Assembly (NCBI GenBank): GCA_012521805.1
Contig: JAAYLQ010000138.1
Coordinates: 1-6,281, forward strand
Reading direction: 5' to 3'
Source: Bacillota bacterium
GTDB lineage: Bacteria; Bacillota; Limnochordia; Darwinibacteriales; DTU012
Length of the DNA stretch: 6,281 bases
In this document: positions 1-6,281 of the stretch, piece after piece
Layout: every line of letters starts with the position of its first letter
How positions within the stretch are numbered: position 1 is the first letter of the stretch
Notes under the pieces: model-generated
Seen by the model: only the letters and a program-made list of their open reading frames with translations
Told to the model about the DNA's origin: nothing
Databases searched by the model: none
Position numbers and translations under genes: made by a program

Positions 1-6
1 AGCCAT
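1..6 (-). CDS. Start of a divergent gene, cut off by the window edge (first two codons, Met-Ala)
   Basis: Read on the minus strand, bases 6-4 are ATG and 3-1 are GCT. A perfect AGGAGG lies at bases 20-15 of the same strand, 8 nt from this ATG, which is the ideal distance for a Bacillota ribosome binding site. A TATAAT box on the same strand lies about 100 bases further upstream. Together these suggest that a real gene begins here and runs out of the window, divergent from the PFOR gene. Its product cannot be known from two codons. Genes divergent from metabolic genes are sometimes their regulators, but that is only a guess here. Confidence 0.6.
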
Positions 7-14
7 TTCAAATT

Positions 15-20
15 CCTCCT
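15..20 (-). promoter_or_regulatory. Ribosome binding site of the divergent gene
   Basis: The minus strand reads AGGAGG here, followed by an 8-nt spacer and ATG at 6-4. This site is the main reason for calling a gene start at the window edge. Confidence 0.65.
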
Positions 21-107
21 CTCAGAATTTTGGTTTCTCCAACTTCTATTCTAACTGAGGAATTTGTTAATGGCTTTCCTATTTTTTCAGAAAACCATTT
101 TTACACC

Positions 108-113
108 ATTATA
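108..113 (-). promoter_or_regulatory. Candidate -10 box of the divergent gene
   Basis: The minus strand reads a perfect TATAAT, about 100 nt before the divergent ATG. The expected -35 position (about 131-136, minus strand CTCCCC) matches TTGACA poorly, so this promoter would need help from an activator or may not be the true one. The palindrome at 136-152 overlaps this weak -35 position. Confidence 0.4.
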
Positions 114-135
114 CGGACTCAACTGGACAAGGGGA

Positions 136-152
136 GTGATTCCCAAAATCAC
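136..152. promoter_or_regulatory. 17-bp palindrome between the divergent promoters, candidate operator
   Basis: The sequence GTGATT-CCCAA-AATCAC is a perfect 6-bp inverted repeat with a 5-bp spacer. Weaker symmetry continues outward, with GG at 132-133 facing CC at 155-156. Its centre (base 144) is about 60 bases before the predicted PFOR transcription start and about 43 bases before the predicted minus-strand start. Both are typical activator positions. The half-site GTGA resembles that of the CRP/FNR family, but the gap between GTGA and TCAC is 9 bases and not the 6 of a CRP site, so I do not assign a factor. Confidence 0.4.
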
Positions 153-168
153 ATCCTCAAAGAGTTTA

Positions 169-197
169 TTGTTTTTCGCAATAAATTATGGTAAAAT
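169..197 (+). promoter_or_regulatory. Predicted sigma-A promoter of the PFOR gene (extended -10)
   Basis: The -35 candidate TTGTTT (169-174) is separated by exactly 17 bases from the -10 candidate TAAAAT (192-197). A TG at 189-190, one base before the -10 box, makes an extended -10 element that would compensate for the modest -35. Transcription would start near base 204, giving a leader of about 160 nt before the PFOR start codon. Confidence 0.6.
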
Positions 198-285
198 ACT
201 GGCGGACTTCACCATGATTTACTTCTAATACAAGCAGGAGAATTTACTGCAATTAGCTAATAAGGTAAAGTGGAGATTAGAGTGC

Positions 286-329
286 CACAGGTGAATTTGT
301 GATTTTTGCCGCGACCTATTCATCCTGTG
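286..329 (+). promoter_or_regulatory. Bulged hairpin in the PFOR leader
   Basis: CACAGGTGAAT (286-296) can pair with ATTCATCCTGTG (318-329). The result is 11 base pairs interrupted by a single bulged T (323), closing a 21-nt loop. It ends 18 nt before the ribosome binding site AAGGAGG (348-354). No T-tract follows, so it is not an intrinsic terminator. It could be a leader RNA structure affecting stability or translation, or a DNA operator. I recognise no known riboswitch or T-box motif. Confidence 0.35.
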
Positions 330-365
330 TGATCTAATAACATATATAAGGAGGCATCATACAAA

Positions 366-3300
366 ATGGCCAAGAGAACAATCGATGGCAATACCGCAGC
401 AGCGCATATAGCTTATGCATTAAGTGATGTTGCGGCTATTTATCCCATTACTCCTTCTTCGCCAATGGGCGAATTAGCCGATGAATGGGCTGCCCATGGT
501 GTGAAGAATATCTTTGGACAAGAAGTAAGAGTTGTAGAAATGCAATCTGAAGCTGGTGCGGCAGGAGCTGTCCACGGCTCGCTGGCATCGGGAGCATTAA
601 CAACTACCTTCACAGCATCCCAAGGTTTGCTGTTAATGATTCCAAATATGTATAAAATTGCTGGTGAACTGCTGCCAACAGTATTCCACGTAACTGCGCG
701 GACTGTTGCTACTCACGCCCTGTCCATTTTTGGCGATCACTCAGACGTAATGGCAGTCAGACAGACTGGTTTTGCGATGATTGCATCAAACTCTGTGCAA
801 GAAGCTATGGATCTGGCATTAGTCAGTCACTTAGCAACTCTGAAGAGCAGAGTTCCTTTCCTCCATTTCTTTGATGGGTTTAGAACTTCCCATGAGATCC
901 AAAAGGTTGATATGATCGAATATGAGGACATTGCCAAGCTGGTTGACTACGAAGCAGTTGAAGCCTTCAGAAAACGTGGCCTTAACCCAGAAAGACCAGT
1001 TCAACGTGGTACTGCCCAAAATCCTGACGTGTTCTTCCAAAATAGGGAAGCAGCTAATGCATTCTACGATAGAGTTCCAGATATCGTAGCTGAAGTTATG
1101 AAGCAGGTTGGGGAGCTGACCGGCCGTCATTATAAACCTTTTGATTATTATGGCTGCGAAGATCCTGAGCAGGTAGTGGTCCTGATGGGTTCCGGAGCAG
1201 AAGCAGTTGAAGAAACAATCGACTACCTTGCAGCTCGCGGATATAAAGTTGGTATGATTAAAGTTCGCCTCTATCGTCCGTTCTCAGCTAAGTATTTCTT
1301 AGATGTTCTGCCGAAGAGCGTTAAGGTAATTACTGTTCTAGATCGGACCAAAGAACCTGGCGCAGCTGGCGAACCATTGTATGAAGATGTGTGCACCGTG
1401 CTGAAAGAAGCCGGTATCACTGTTCCTGTGCTGGGCGGCCGCTATGGTCTCAGCTCCAAGGAATTTAACCCATCTATGATCAAAGCTGTCTTTGATAACG
1501 CTGTAAGTGAAAATCCGAAAAATCACTTTACTGTTGGTATCAATGATGATGTAACCTTCACATCATTAGATATTACCGAAAAGATTAATGCAGCTCCAGA
1601 CGGATTAATCAGCTGCAAATTCTATGGTCTTGGTTCTGATGGTACAGTTGGAGCAAACAAGAACTCAATTAAGATCATCGGTGACCACACCGATATGTAC
1701 GCTCAAGGTTACTTTGTCTACGATTCGAAGAAATCGGGCGGTTTAACTGTATCTCACTTGAGATTTGGTAAAACTCCCATTAAATCAACTTACATCATTG
1801 ACCAAGCTGATTTTGTGGCCTGCCATAATCCTGCATATGTAAATATGTATGATGTACTGGAAGGCATTAAAGAAGGCGGAGTGTTCCTGCTTAACTCTCC
1901 ATGGACATTAGAAGAGATGGAGACTCGTCTGCCCGCTTCCATGAAGCGCACTATTGCCGAGAAGAAGCTGCAGTTCTACAATATTGATGCGAACAAGATC
2001 GCAGCTGAAATTGGCTTAGGCGGAAGGGTAAATACCATTTTACAGGCAGCATTCTTCAAGATTGCTAATGTAATTCCGGCTGATGATGCCATTAAGTATA
2101 TTAAGCAGTCCATTCAAGAAACTTACGGCAGCAAAGGTGAAAAAATTGTTAACATGAACTATGCTGCTGTTGACGCTGGAGTAAATCAACTGCAGAAAGT
2201 TGATTATCCAGAATCCTGGGCTGATGCAGTTGATGAAGCTGCTGCTGTTGCTGAAAGCGTGCCAGAATACGTTGAAAAAGTTGTACGTACAATCGCAGCT
2301 CAAAAAGGTGACGATCTTCCAGTAAGTGCTTTCGATCCAGATGGTACTGTTCCAACTGGTACAGCTAAATATGAAAAACGCGGAATTGCGATCAATATTC
2401 CAATCTGGGTTGTTGACAACTGCATTCAATGTAACCAATGTGCATTTGTCTGCCCTCATGCCGCGATTCGTCCATTCCTGGCTACTGAGGAATCACTGGC
2501 AAATGCTCCTGAAACCTTTGTAACCAAGAACGCAGTTGGCAAAAACTATCAAGGCTTGCAGTATCGCATTCAAGTTTCTGCCCTTGATTGTACTGGCTGC
2601 GGCAACTGTGCCCAGGTATGTCCATCTAAGGAAAAATCCTTAGTTATGGAGCCATTAGCTGATCACGCTGAAGTAGAAGCAGCTAACTGGGAATTTGCAG
2701 TTGAACTGCCTGAAGTAGATGTAGAAATCAACCCAACCACTGTTAAAGATAGTCAGTTTTTACAGCCGCTGTTTGAATTCTCCGGTGCTTGCGCTGGATG
2801 CGGTGAAACACCTTATGTGAAACTGGCTACCCAATTGTTTGGTGATCGGATGATCATTGCCAACGCAACTGGCTGCTCATCTATTTACGGTGGTTCTTCA
2901 CCAACCTGTCCGTACACCACTAATTCCAGAGGTCACGGACCGGCATGGGCTAACTCACTCTTTGAAGATAATGCTGAGTTTGGTTTCGGAATGCACCTTG
3001 CTTATCAGCAGCGCCGGGCCAAATTAGCAGATGTAATCGAGAAGTTGATGGATGCAGAAATTCCAGCCGATCTAAAAGCTGGTTTTGCCGCTTGGCTGGA
3101 GGATCCACAGGATGCTAAAGGTACCAAGTCTGCTGCTGAGCAGATTAAAGCAGCACTGCCTGCAGCTTTAGAAACTGTGGATGGAGATGCCGCTGAGTCC
3201 TTGAAATACGTTGCGAACAATACCGAGCTGTTAGTGAAAAAATCGATTTGGATTTTCGGTGGAGACGGCTGGGCATACGACATCGGTTTTGGCGGCTTAG

Positions 3301-3881
3301 ACCATGTACTGGCATCCGGTGAAGACGTAAACGTACTGGTATTAGATACAGAAGTTTACTCTAACACTGGTGGTCAGGCATCGAAATCAACTCCAACTGG
3401 TGCGATTGCTAAGTTTGCTGCTTCCGGTAAGAAGATCCGCAAAAAGGATTTAGGCCGGATTGCCATGACCTATGGCTATGTCTATGTGGCAAGCGTGAGC
3501 GTTGGTGCAAACCGCAACCAGTTGCTGAAAGCTATGCTGGAAGCTGAAAGCTACAGAGGCCCATCCTTAATCATTGCTTATTCACCATGCATTAACCATG
3601 GTATCAATATGAGCATGACTGCTGAGCAGGGTAAACGCGCTGTTGAGTGCGGCTACTGGCCACTGTATCGCTACAATCCAATGTTAGAACTTGAAGGCAA
3701 GAATCCATTTATCCTGGATTCAAAAGAGCCAACTGGTGATTTCAGAGAGTTTATCTTAAGTGAAAACCGGTACGCACGTCTGCTGAGACAGTTCCCAGAA
3801 ACAGCTGAAGATCTGCTCACCCGAGCAGAGCAAGATGCGAAAAGACGCTGGGAGCTTTACAAGCGGATGGCTGAAATGTAA
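366..3881 (+). CDS. nifJ: Pyruvate:ferredoxin (flavodoxin) oxidoreductase, single-chain, intact
   Basis: This cytoplasmic enzyme oxidises pyruvate with coenzyme A to acetyl-CoA and CO2, passing electrons to ferredoxin or flavodoxin. At 1171 residues it has the normal length of the single-chain family. The N-terminal thiamine/pyruvate domain carries YPITPSSP (26-33, Thr29), Glu62 and Arg112. The second domain starts near residue 265, and the third (gamma-like) contains FYGLGSDGTVGANK (419-432). An EKR segment (670-672) leads into a two-cluster ferredoxin domain with Cys686/689/692/696 and Cys742/745/748/752. The C-terminal thiamine domain has Cys809, 812, 837 and 1075 for the proximal cluster, plus GDGW (966-969) and YSNTGGQ (from 998). 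All expected cofactor ligands are present. The ATG start has AAGGAGG at 348-354, 11 nt upstream. A terminator follows immediately, so the gene is probably transcribed alone from the promoter at 169-197. Confidence 0.98.
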   Translation: MAKRTIDGNTAAAHIAYALSDVAAIYPITPSSPMGELADEWAAHGVKNIFGQEVRVVEMQSEAGAAGAVHGSLASGALTTTFTASQGLLLMIPNMYKIAGELLPTVFHVTARTVATHALSIFGDHSDVMAVRQTGFAMIASNSVQEAMDLALVSHLATLKSRVPFLHFFDGFRTSHEIQKVDMIEYEDIAKLVDYEAVEAFRKRGLNPERPVQRGTAQNPDVFFQNREAANAFYDRVPDIVAEVMKQVGELTGRHYKPFDYYGCEDPEQVVVLMGSGAEAVEETIDYLAARGYKVGMIKVRLYRPFSAKYFLDVLPKSVKVITVLDRTKEPGAAGEPLYEDVCTVLKEAGITVPVLGGRYGLSSKEFNPSMIKAVFDNAVSENPKNHFTVGINDDVTFTSLDITEKINAAPDGLISCKFYGLGSDGTVGANKNSIKIIGDHTDMYAQGYFVYDSKKSGGLTVSHLRFGKTPIKSTYIIDQADFVACHNPAYVNMYDVLEGIKEGGVFLLNSPWTLEEMETRLPASMKRTIAEKKLQFYNIDANKIAAEIGLGGRVNTILQAAFFKIANVIPADDAIKYIKQSIQETYGSKGEKIVNMNYAAVDAGVNQLQKVDYPESWADAVDEAAAVAESVPEYVEKVVRTIAAQKGDDLPVSAFDPDGTVPTGTAKYEKRGIAINIPIWVVDNCIQCNQCAFVCPHAAIRPFLATEESLANAPETFVTKNAVGKNYQGLQYRIQVSALDCTGCGNCAQVCPSKEKSLVMEPLADHAEVEAANWEFAVELPEVDVEINPTTVKDSQFLQPLFEFSGACAGCGETPYVKLATQLFGDRMIIANATGCSSIYGGSSPTCPYTTNSRGHGPAWANSLFEDNAEFGFGMHLAYQQRRAKLADVIEKLMDAEIPADLKAGFAAWLEDPQDAKGTKSAAEQIKAALPAALETVDGDAAESLKYVANNTELLVKKSIWIFGGDGWAYDIGFGGLDHVLASGEDVNVLVLDTEVYSNTGGQASKSTPTGAIAKFAASGKKIRKKDLGRIAMTYGYVYVASVSVGANRNQLLKAMLEAESYRGPSLIIAYSPCINHGINMSMTAEQGKRAVECGYWPLYRYNPMLELEGKNPFILDSKEPTGDFREFILSENRYARLLRQFPETAEDLLTRAEQDAKRRWELYKRMAEM

Positions 3882-3897
3882 ATTCCTAGTTTATTAA

Positions 3898-3936
3898 CCC
3901 TATCAGCTGCTTTTGCGAGCAGCTGATGGGGTTTTT
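3898..3936 (+). terminator. Strong intrinsic terminator after nifJ
   Basis: CCCTATCAGCTGCT (3898-3911) pairs with AGCAGCTGATGGGG (3918-3931) along 14 uninterrupted base pairs, including one T-G wobble. The loop is 6 nt (TTTGCG) and five Ts follow (3932-3936). It begins 16 nt after the PFOR stop codon and should separate PFOR transcription from everything downstream. Confidence 0.93.
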
Positions 3937-3960
3937 GTGCTATTATGGGAAAATCGTGCT

Positions 3961-3989
3961 TTTTCAGCGGCAATTTTCGTCTATATACT
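3961..3989 (+). promoter_or_regulatory. Candidate promoter of the decayed ABC transporter gene
   Basis: TTTTCA (3961-3966) and TATACT (3984-3989) are separated by 17 bases. They lie about 35 bases before the remnant's start and just after the nifJ terminator. This is probably the ancestral promoter of the transporter gene. Whether it is still active cannot be told from the sequence. Confidence 0.4.
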
Positions 3990-4025
3990 GATGGAATCAT
4001 ATGCCAGTTGATTGGGGGTTAAAAT

Positions 4026-4777
4026 GTGTTTCGAAGCTTAGCCAAAATTACCTCTATCGTCTTGAAATATGGCAGACTGCCGGCAGTACTGCTGCTGATT
4101 CAAATTGTTACCAATGGTGCACTGATGCCAATCAATATCTACCTCTAGCAGCAGATCATTGACATTTTGATCAATGAAGTTAAGTCAGGGGGCAGCATTT
4201 CTCCCGTGTTACCGTACATACTCGCCTATATCTTGATTTTAGCTCTTTACAATCTGCGAGAGCTGTTTGAACAGATTACTAGAATTAAGCTCACTCAATC
4301 TCCTTCCAAAAATATCGGATAAGGTCCTCGATTTAGAATATAAGTATTTTGAAGATCTGGAAATTCACGATTTAATTATGCGTGTCGGAAGCAGTCCGGA
4401 AGAGCAATTTGTTCAAACTTATTGGGAACTGCTGTTTGTGCCCAGCAGTTTTATCGCTATTGTTGGGTATGCACTGCTGATTTTTAAAGCTTCTTGGTGG
4501 GCTCCTACCCCTGGTTGTTATTTTAGCAGTTCCTGCTCTAATAATAGCAGTTACTGAAAGCTCGGAGCGGTTTTCTTTAAGCTGGCAGCAGACTCTAGAG
4601 GAACGCAAGAGGATATTTATCATCACTGATCACCGGCAGGGATGCTGTTAAAGAAATAAGGGTGTTTGGGCTGAACGGTTATTTAAGTCAAAAATGGTAT
4701 GAACTAAAGACCAAGCTGATTGGGGAAAAACATGCTTTAACTATTAAGCAGCGCAAGCGAGGTATTCTGTTAGAGAT
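4026..4777 (+). pseudogene. Decayed ABC exporter, N-terminal transmembrane part only
   Basis: Joining three frames restores the transmembrane half of an ABC exporter that would fuse permease and ATPase in one chain. The first frame, from GTG 4026 with a GGGGG ribosome binding site remnant at 4014-4018, reads VFRSLAKIT and a hydrophobic segment. It hits TAG at 4146 and TAA at 4320. The next frame gives LEYKYFEDLEIHDLI, the characteristic FED...DLL stretch of these permeases, then ALLIFKASWW. The third gives GLLPLVVILAVPALIIAV and WQQTLEERKR. The original frame then returns with SLITGRDAVKEIRVFGL, another family hallmark. Each of the three shifts moves the frame by +1. The ATP-binding domain (Walker A, signature, Walker B) is absent because the sequence passes into a MutS-like remnant near 4755-4778. 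The substrate is unknown. With its ATPase gone and several lesions, it cannot make a working transporter. Confidence 0.85.
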
Positions 4778-5185
4778 TTGGAAGAGAAAATGATACAGCT
4801 GGAGCAGATAATGGAGGAAGTAATCGGTGACAGTCTATTACTAATGAATGAATCCTTTTCGTCAACAAACTCCCGTGAAGGTGCTGTTATTGCTGAAGAA
4901 ATTCTTAAGGCCTTGAGTGTCATCGGTAGTCGGGTAGTTTTTGTCACCCATTTGTACGAGTTAGCAAAAAGGGTAGATGCAATTAATGCAGACACTAACG
5001 GTATAACTAAATTATTCAGTATGGTTGCTGGTATAGATGAATCCAGCTGTCGTGAGGATAGTAATAACAAAGCCATTAGGCGGACTTACTTAGTTAGACC
5101 TGGAGAACCACTCCCCACTGGTTTTGCAAGTGATATTGCCTATCAATATGGTATCAGTTATGAGAAACTGATACGAAACCAATAA
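4748..5185 (+). pseudogene. C-terminal fragment of a MutS-related ATPase, 5'-truncated
   Basis: An open frame of about 145 codons, with no start codon of good context, encodes the end of a MutS-family ATPase domain. LLLMNE (codons at 4835-4852) is the Walker B strand, followed by SFSSTNSREG, which carries the ST signature of the family. VVFVTHLYELA (from 4934) contains the conserved switch histidine. The tail RTYLVRPGEPLPTGFASDIA and YGISYEKL matches the usual C-terminus of the clostridial MutS-like proteins, which differ from the housekeeping MutS. The N-terminal domains and the P-loop are missing, and the upstream DNA belongs to the ABC remnant. The frame shows no stops or shifts, so truncation seems more recent than the ABC decay, or the fragment is short enough to have escaped. 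Possible start codons are TTG 4778 and ATG 4790, both with poor ribosome binding sites. I expect it to be non-functional. Confidence 0.85.
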
Positions 5186-5267
5186 AAACTGGTTTTGAGC
5201 TGTTAGCGGATGGATCTTTCCCGGGATGAGGACCGAGCTAATCGCGACTGAATACGGACAAGTACGA

Positions 5268-5273
5268 TATAAT
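5268..5273 (+). promoter_or_regulatory. Candidate -10 box for the dehydrogenase gene
   Basis: A perfect TATAAT lies 32 bases before the dehydrogenase start codon. At 16-18 bases upstream there is only a poor -35 match (around 5244-5251, CGACTG). The gap 5186-5305 holds nothing else I recognise, so this is the best candidate for independent transcription of the gene. Confidence 0.45.
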
Positions 5274-5305
5274 ATAGAGTAAGTATTTATCAGGAGGAAT
5301 AAGTT

Positions 5306-6262
5306 ATGAAAATCGTGTTATTAGAACCACTAGGAATCACAGAGGAAAAACTTTCAGCTCTGGTCCAGCCGCTTCTGAACGAAGGCCATACGTTTACCGC
5401 GCTTCCCAAAAATAGTGCTCAGGACGCTTTGATTTCCTCAGCAGAGGACGCGGATGTTCTTGTTATTGGAAACATGCCGCTGCCAGGAGAGGTAATTGCT
5501 AAATGTGCACGTCTGCAGTTCATTTCCATCGCTTTTACCGGGTTTGATCACGTCGATATTGAGCAGTGCCGGAAGCAGGGAATAGCGGTTTCGAATGCAT
5601 CAGGTTATGCGAACGCAGCGGTTGCTGAAGCAACCATTGGGATGATGATCAGCACTATGCGCCGTTTTAAAGAAACGGAACAGCGCTGCCGCGCTGGCGG
5701 TACCAAGAATGGATTAGTTGGTCCACTACTGACAGGCAAAACTGTGGGAGTAGTGGGGACTGGGGCTATCGGCTCTGCAGTGATTAAGCTTCTGAATGCC
5801 TTTGGCTGCCGCGTGCTGGGTTATTCTCCTTCGGACAAGTCTCCGGAAGAAGTTCGGAAGATTGGCTATGAGAAAGTATCGTTTCAGGAGCTGCTTGCTG
5901 AATCTGATGTGGTCACCCTTCACTGTCCCCTCAATGACTCTACCCGAGGTTTAATTGGTGCAGCAGAAATCGGGATGATGAAGGATGGAGCTTACTTATT
6001 TAACCTGGCCAGAGGACCTATTGTGGACAGCCACGCTTTGGCTGAAGCATTAAACAGCGGCAAATTGGCAGGTGCGGGTGTTGATGTGTATGAAGTTGAA
6101 CCGCCACTGCCGCAAGACCACCCACTGCTCCATGCTAAAAACATTGTCACCCTGCCCCATATTGCTTGGTACTCAGAACAATCTTTAGAGTTAAGGGCGG
6201 AGATTGCCTTTGAAAATATCCGCCAGTGGATGGCCGGGAACCAGCAGAACATAGTGGTGTAA
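5306..6262 (+). CDS. D-isomer-specific 2-hydroxyacid dehydrogenase (phosphoglycerate dehydrogenase / hydroxypyruvate reductase-like)
   Basis: This is a soluble NAD(P)-dependent enzyme of the D-2-hydroxyacid dehydrogenase family, which interconverts a 2-keto acid and the D-2-hydroxy acid. The 318-residue length is normal for the short members without ACT domains. The substrate-binding part (about 1-100 and 290-318) includes SIAFTGFDHVD (74-84). The coenzyme domain has the Rossmann motif GTGAIG (151-156). The catalytic triad is complete: Arg236 in NLARGPIVD, Glu265 in VEPPLP and His285 in LPHIAW. The strand after the Rossmann helix ends GYSPSD, with Ser174 where NAD-specific relatives usually have Asp, so NADP use or mixed specificity is possible. 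The ATG follows AGGAGG (5292-5297) by 8 nt. The exact substrate (3-phosphoglycerate, glyoxylate, hydroxypyruvate, pyruvate) cannot be told. No serine-pathway partner is in view, which weakens a SerA call. It is probably not co-transcribed with nifJ. Confidence 0.95.
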   Translation: MKIVLLEPLGITEEKLSALVQPLLNEGHTFTALPKNSAQDALISSAEDADVLVIGNMPLPGEVIAKCARLQFISIAFTGFDHVDIEQCRKQGIAVSNASGYANAAVAEATIGMMISTMRRFKETEQRCRAGGTKNGLVGPLLTGKTVGVVGTGAIGSAVIKLLNAFGCRVLGYSPSDKSPEEVRKIGYEKVSFQELLAESDVVTLHCPLNDSTRGLIGAAEIGMMKDGAYLFNLARGPIVDSHALAEALNSGKLAGAGVDVYEVEPPLPQDHPLLHAKNIVTLPHIAWYSEQSLELRAEIAFENIRQWMAGNQQNIVV

Positions 6263-6281
6263 TCACGTTACAGTCATTTTG

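Larger units (their letters stand above)
7..365. other. Divergent intergenic region, 359 bp
   Basis: This AT-rich stretch separates two genes transcribed away from each other. In order it holds the minus-strand ribosome binding site (15-20), a minus-strand TATAAT (108-113), a palindrome (136-152), a plus-strand promoter (169-197), a leader hairpin (286-329), and the PFOR ribosome binding site AAGGAGG (348-354). I see no convincing small gene in it. The ATG at 214 opens only four codons before a stop. Confidence 0.7.

Noticed and set aside
64..70. TTGTTAA, resembling half of a Rex redox-repressor site
   Set aside because: The second half (TTAACAA, 4 bases on) is absent; the following bases are TTTCCTA. 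One half-site in AT-rich DNA is expected by chance.
235..298. Possible leader peptide after AGGAG at 235-239
   Set aside because: The only frame at a suitable distance would start with CTG and run about 15 codons; the ATG at 214 gives four codons. There is no run of a regulatory amino acid and no attenuator terminator.
2040..2459. Open frame of 139 codons on the minus strand inside nifJ
   Set aside because: It is antisense to a fully conserved PFOR coding region, has no ribosome binding site I can see, and its translation is low-complexity and unlike any family I know. The same applies to the other frames opposite nifJ and the dehydrogenase.
5176..5195. AAACCA/TGGTTT hairpin around the MutS remnant stop codon, as a terminator
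   Set aside because: It has only six mostly A-T pairs with an 8-nt loop and a run of four Ts. It is too weak to call, though it may be a relic of one.
3937..5305. A new defence or repair system combining an ABC transporter and a MutS-like ATPase
   Set aside because: Both components are truncated and the transporter carries a nonsense codon and three frameshifts. The arrangement is best explained by gene decay and a deletion, not by an active system.
6258..6272. TGTAA-TCACG-TTACA dyad across the dehydrogenase stop codon
   Set aside because: It is a 5-bp dyad followed only by a few Ts before the window ends. It is too short to distinguish from chance, and the downstream context is not visible.

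Overview
The window looks like the chromosome of an anaerobic member of the Bacillota (clostridial type). The basis is strong AGGAGG-type ribosome binding sites at three starts, moderate GC with AT-rich gaps, a single-chain pyruvate:ferredoxin oxidoreductase (PFOR), and remnants of a MutS-related ATPase and an ABC exporter of kinds I associate with clostridia. I cannot name a genus from the sequence alone.

Layout. Bases 1-6 are the first two codons of a gene that leaves the window on the minus strand. Bases 7-365 are a divergent intergenic region. It holds a TATAAT box for the minus-strand gene, a 17-bp palindrome, a good extended -10 promoter for the plus strand, and a leader of about 160 nt with a bulged hairpin. 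Bases 366-3881 encode an intact 1171-residue PFOR (nifJ), closed by a strong intrinsic terminator at 3898-3936. Bases 4026-5185 are a graveyard. The transmembrane half of an ABC exporter, broken by one nonsense codon and three frameshifts and lacking its ATPase domain, runs directly into the C-terminal part of a MutS-related ATPase that lacks its front end and P-loop. Bases 5306-6262 encode an intact 318-residue D-2-hydroxyacid dehydrogenase with its own ribosome binding site and a probable promoter. The last 19 bases hold no recognised feature.

How the genes relate. PFOR is a central fermentative enzyme converting pyruvate to acetyl-CoA, CO2 and reduced ferredoxin. It appears to be transcribed alone. 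The dehydrogenase probably interconverts a 2-keto acid and a D-2-hydroxy acid, so both intact genes could touch keto-acid metabolism. The terminator and the decayed tract between them argue against an operon. I see no convincing new multi-gene system. The observations most worth following are the palindrome shared by the two divergent promoters, the leader hairpin, the ABC/MutS deletion junction, and an atypical coenzyme-loop residue in the dehydrogenase.
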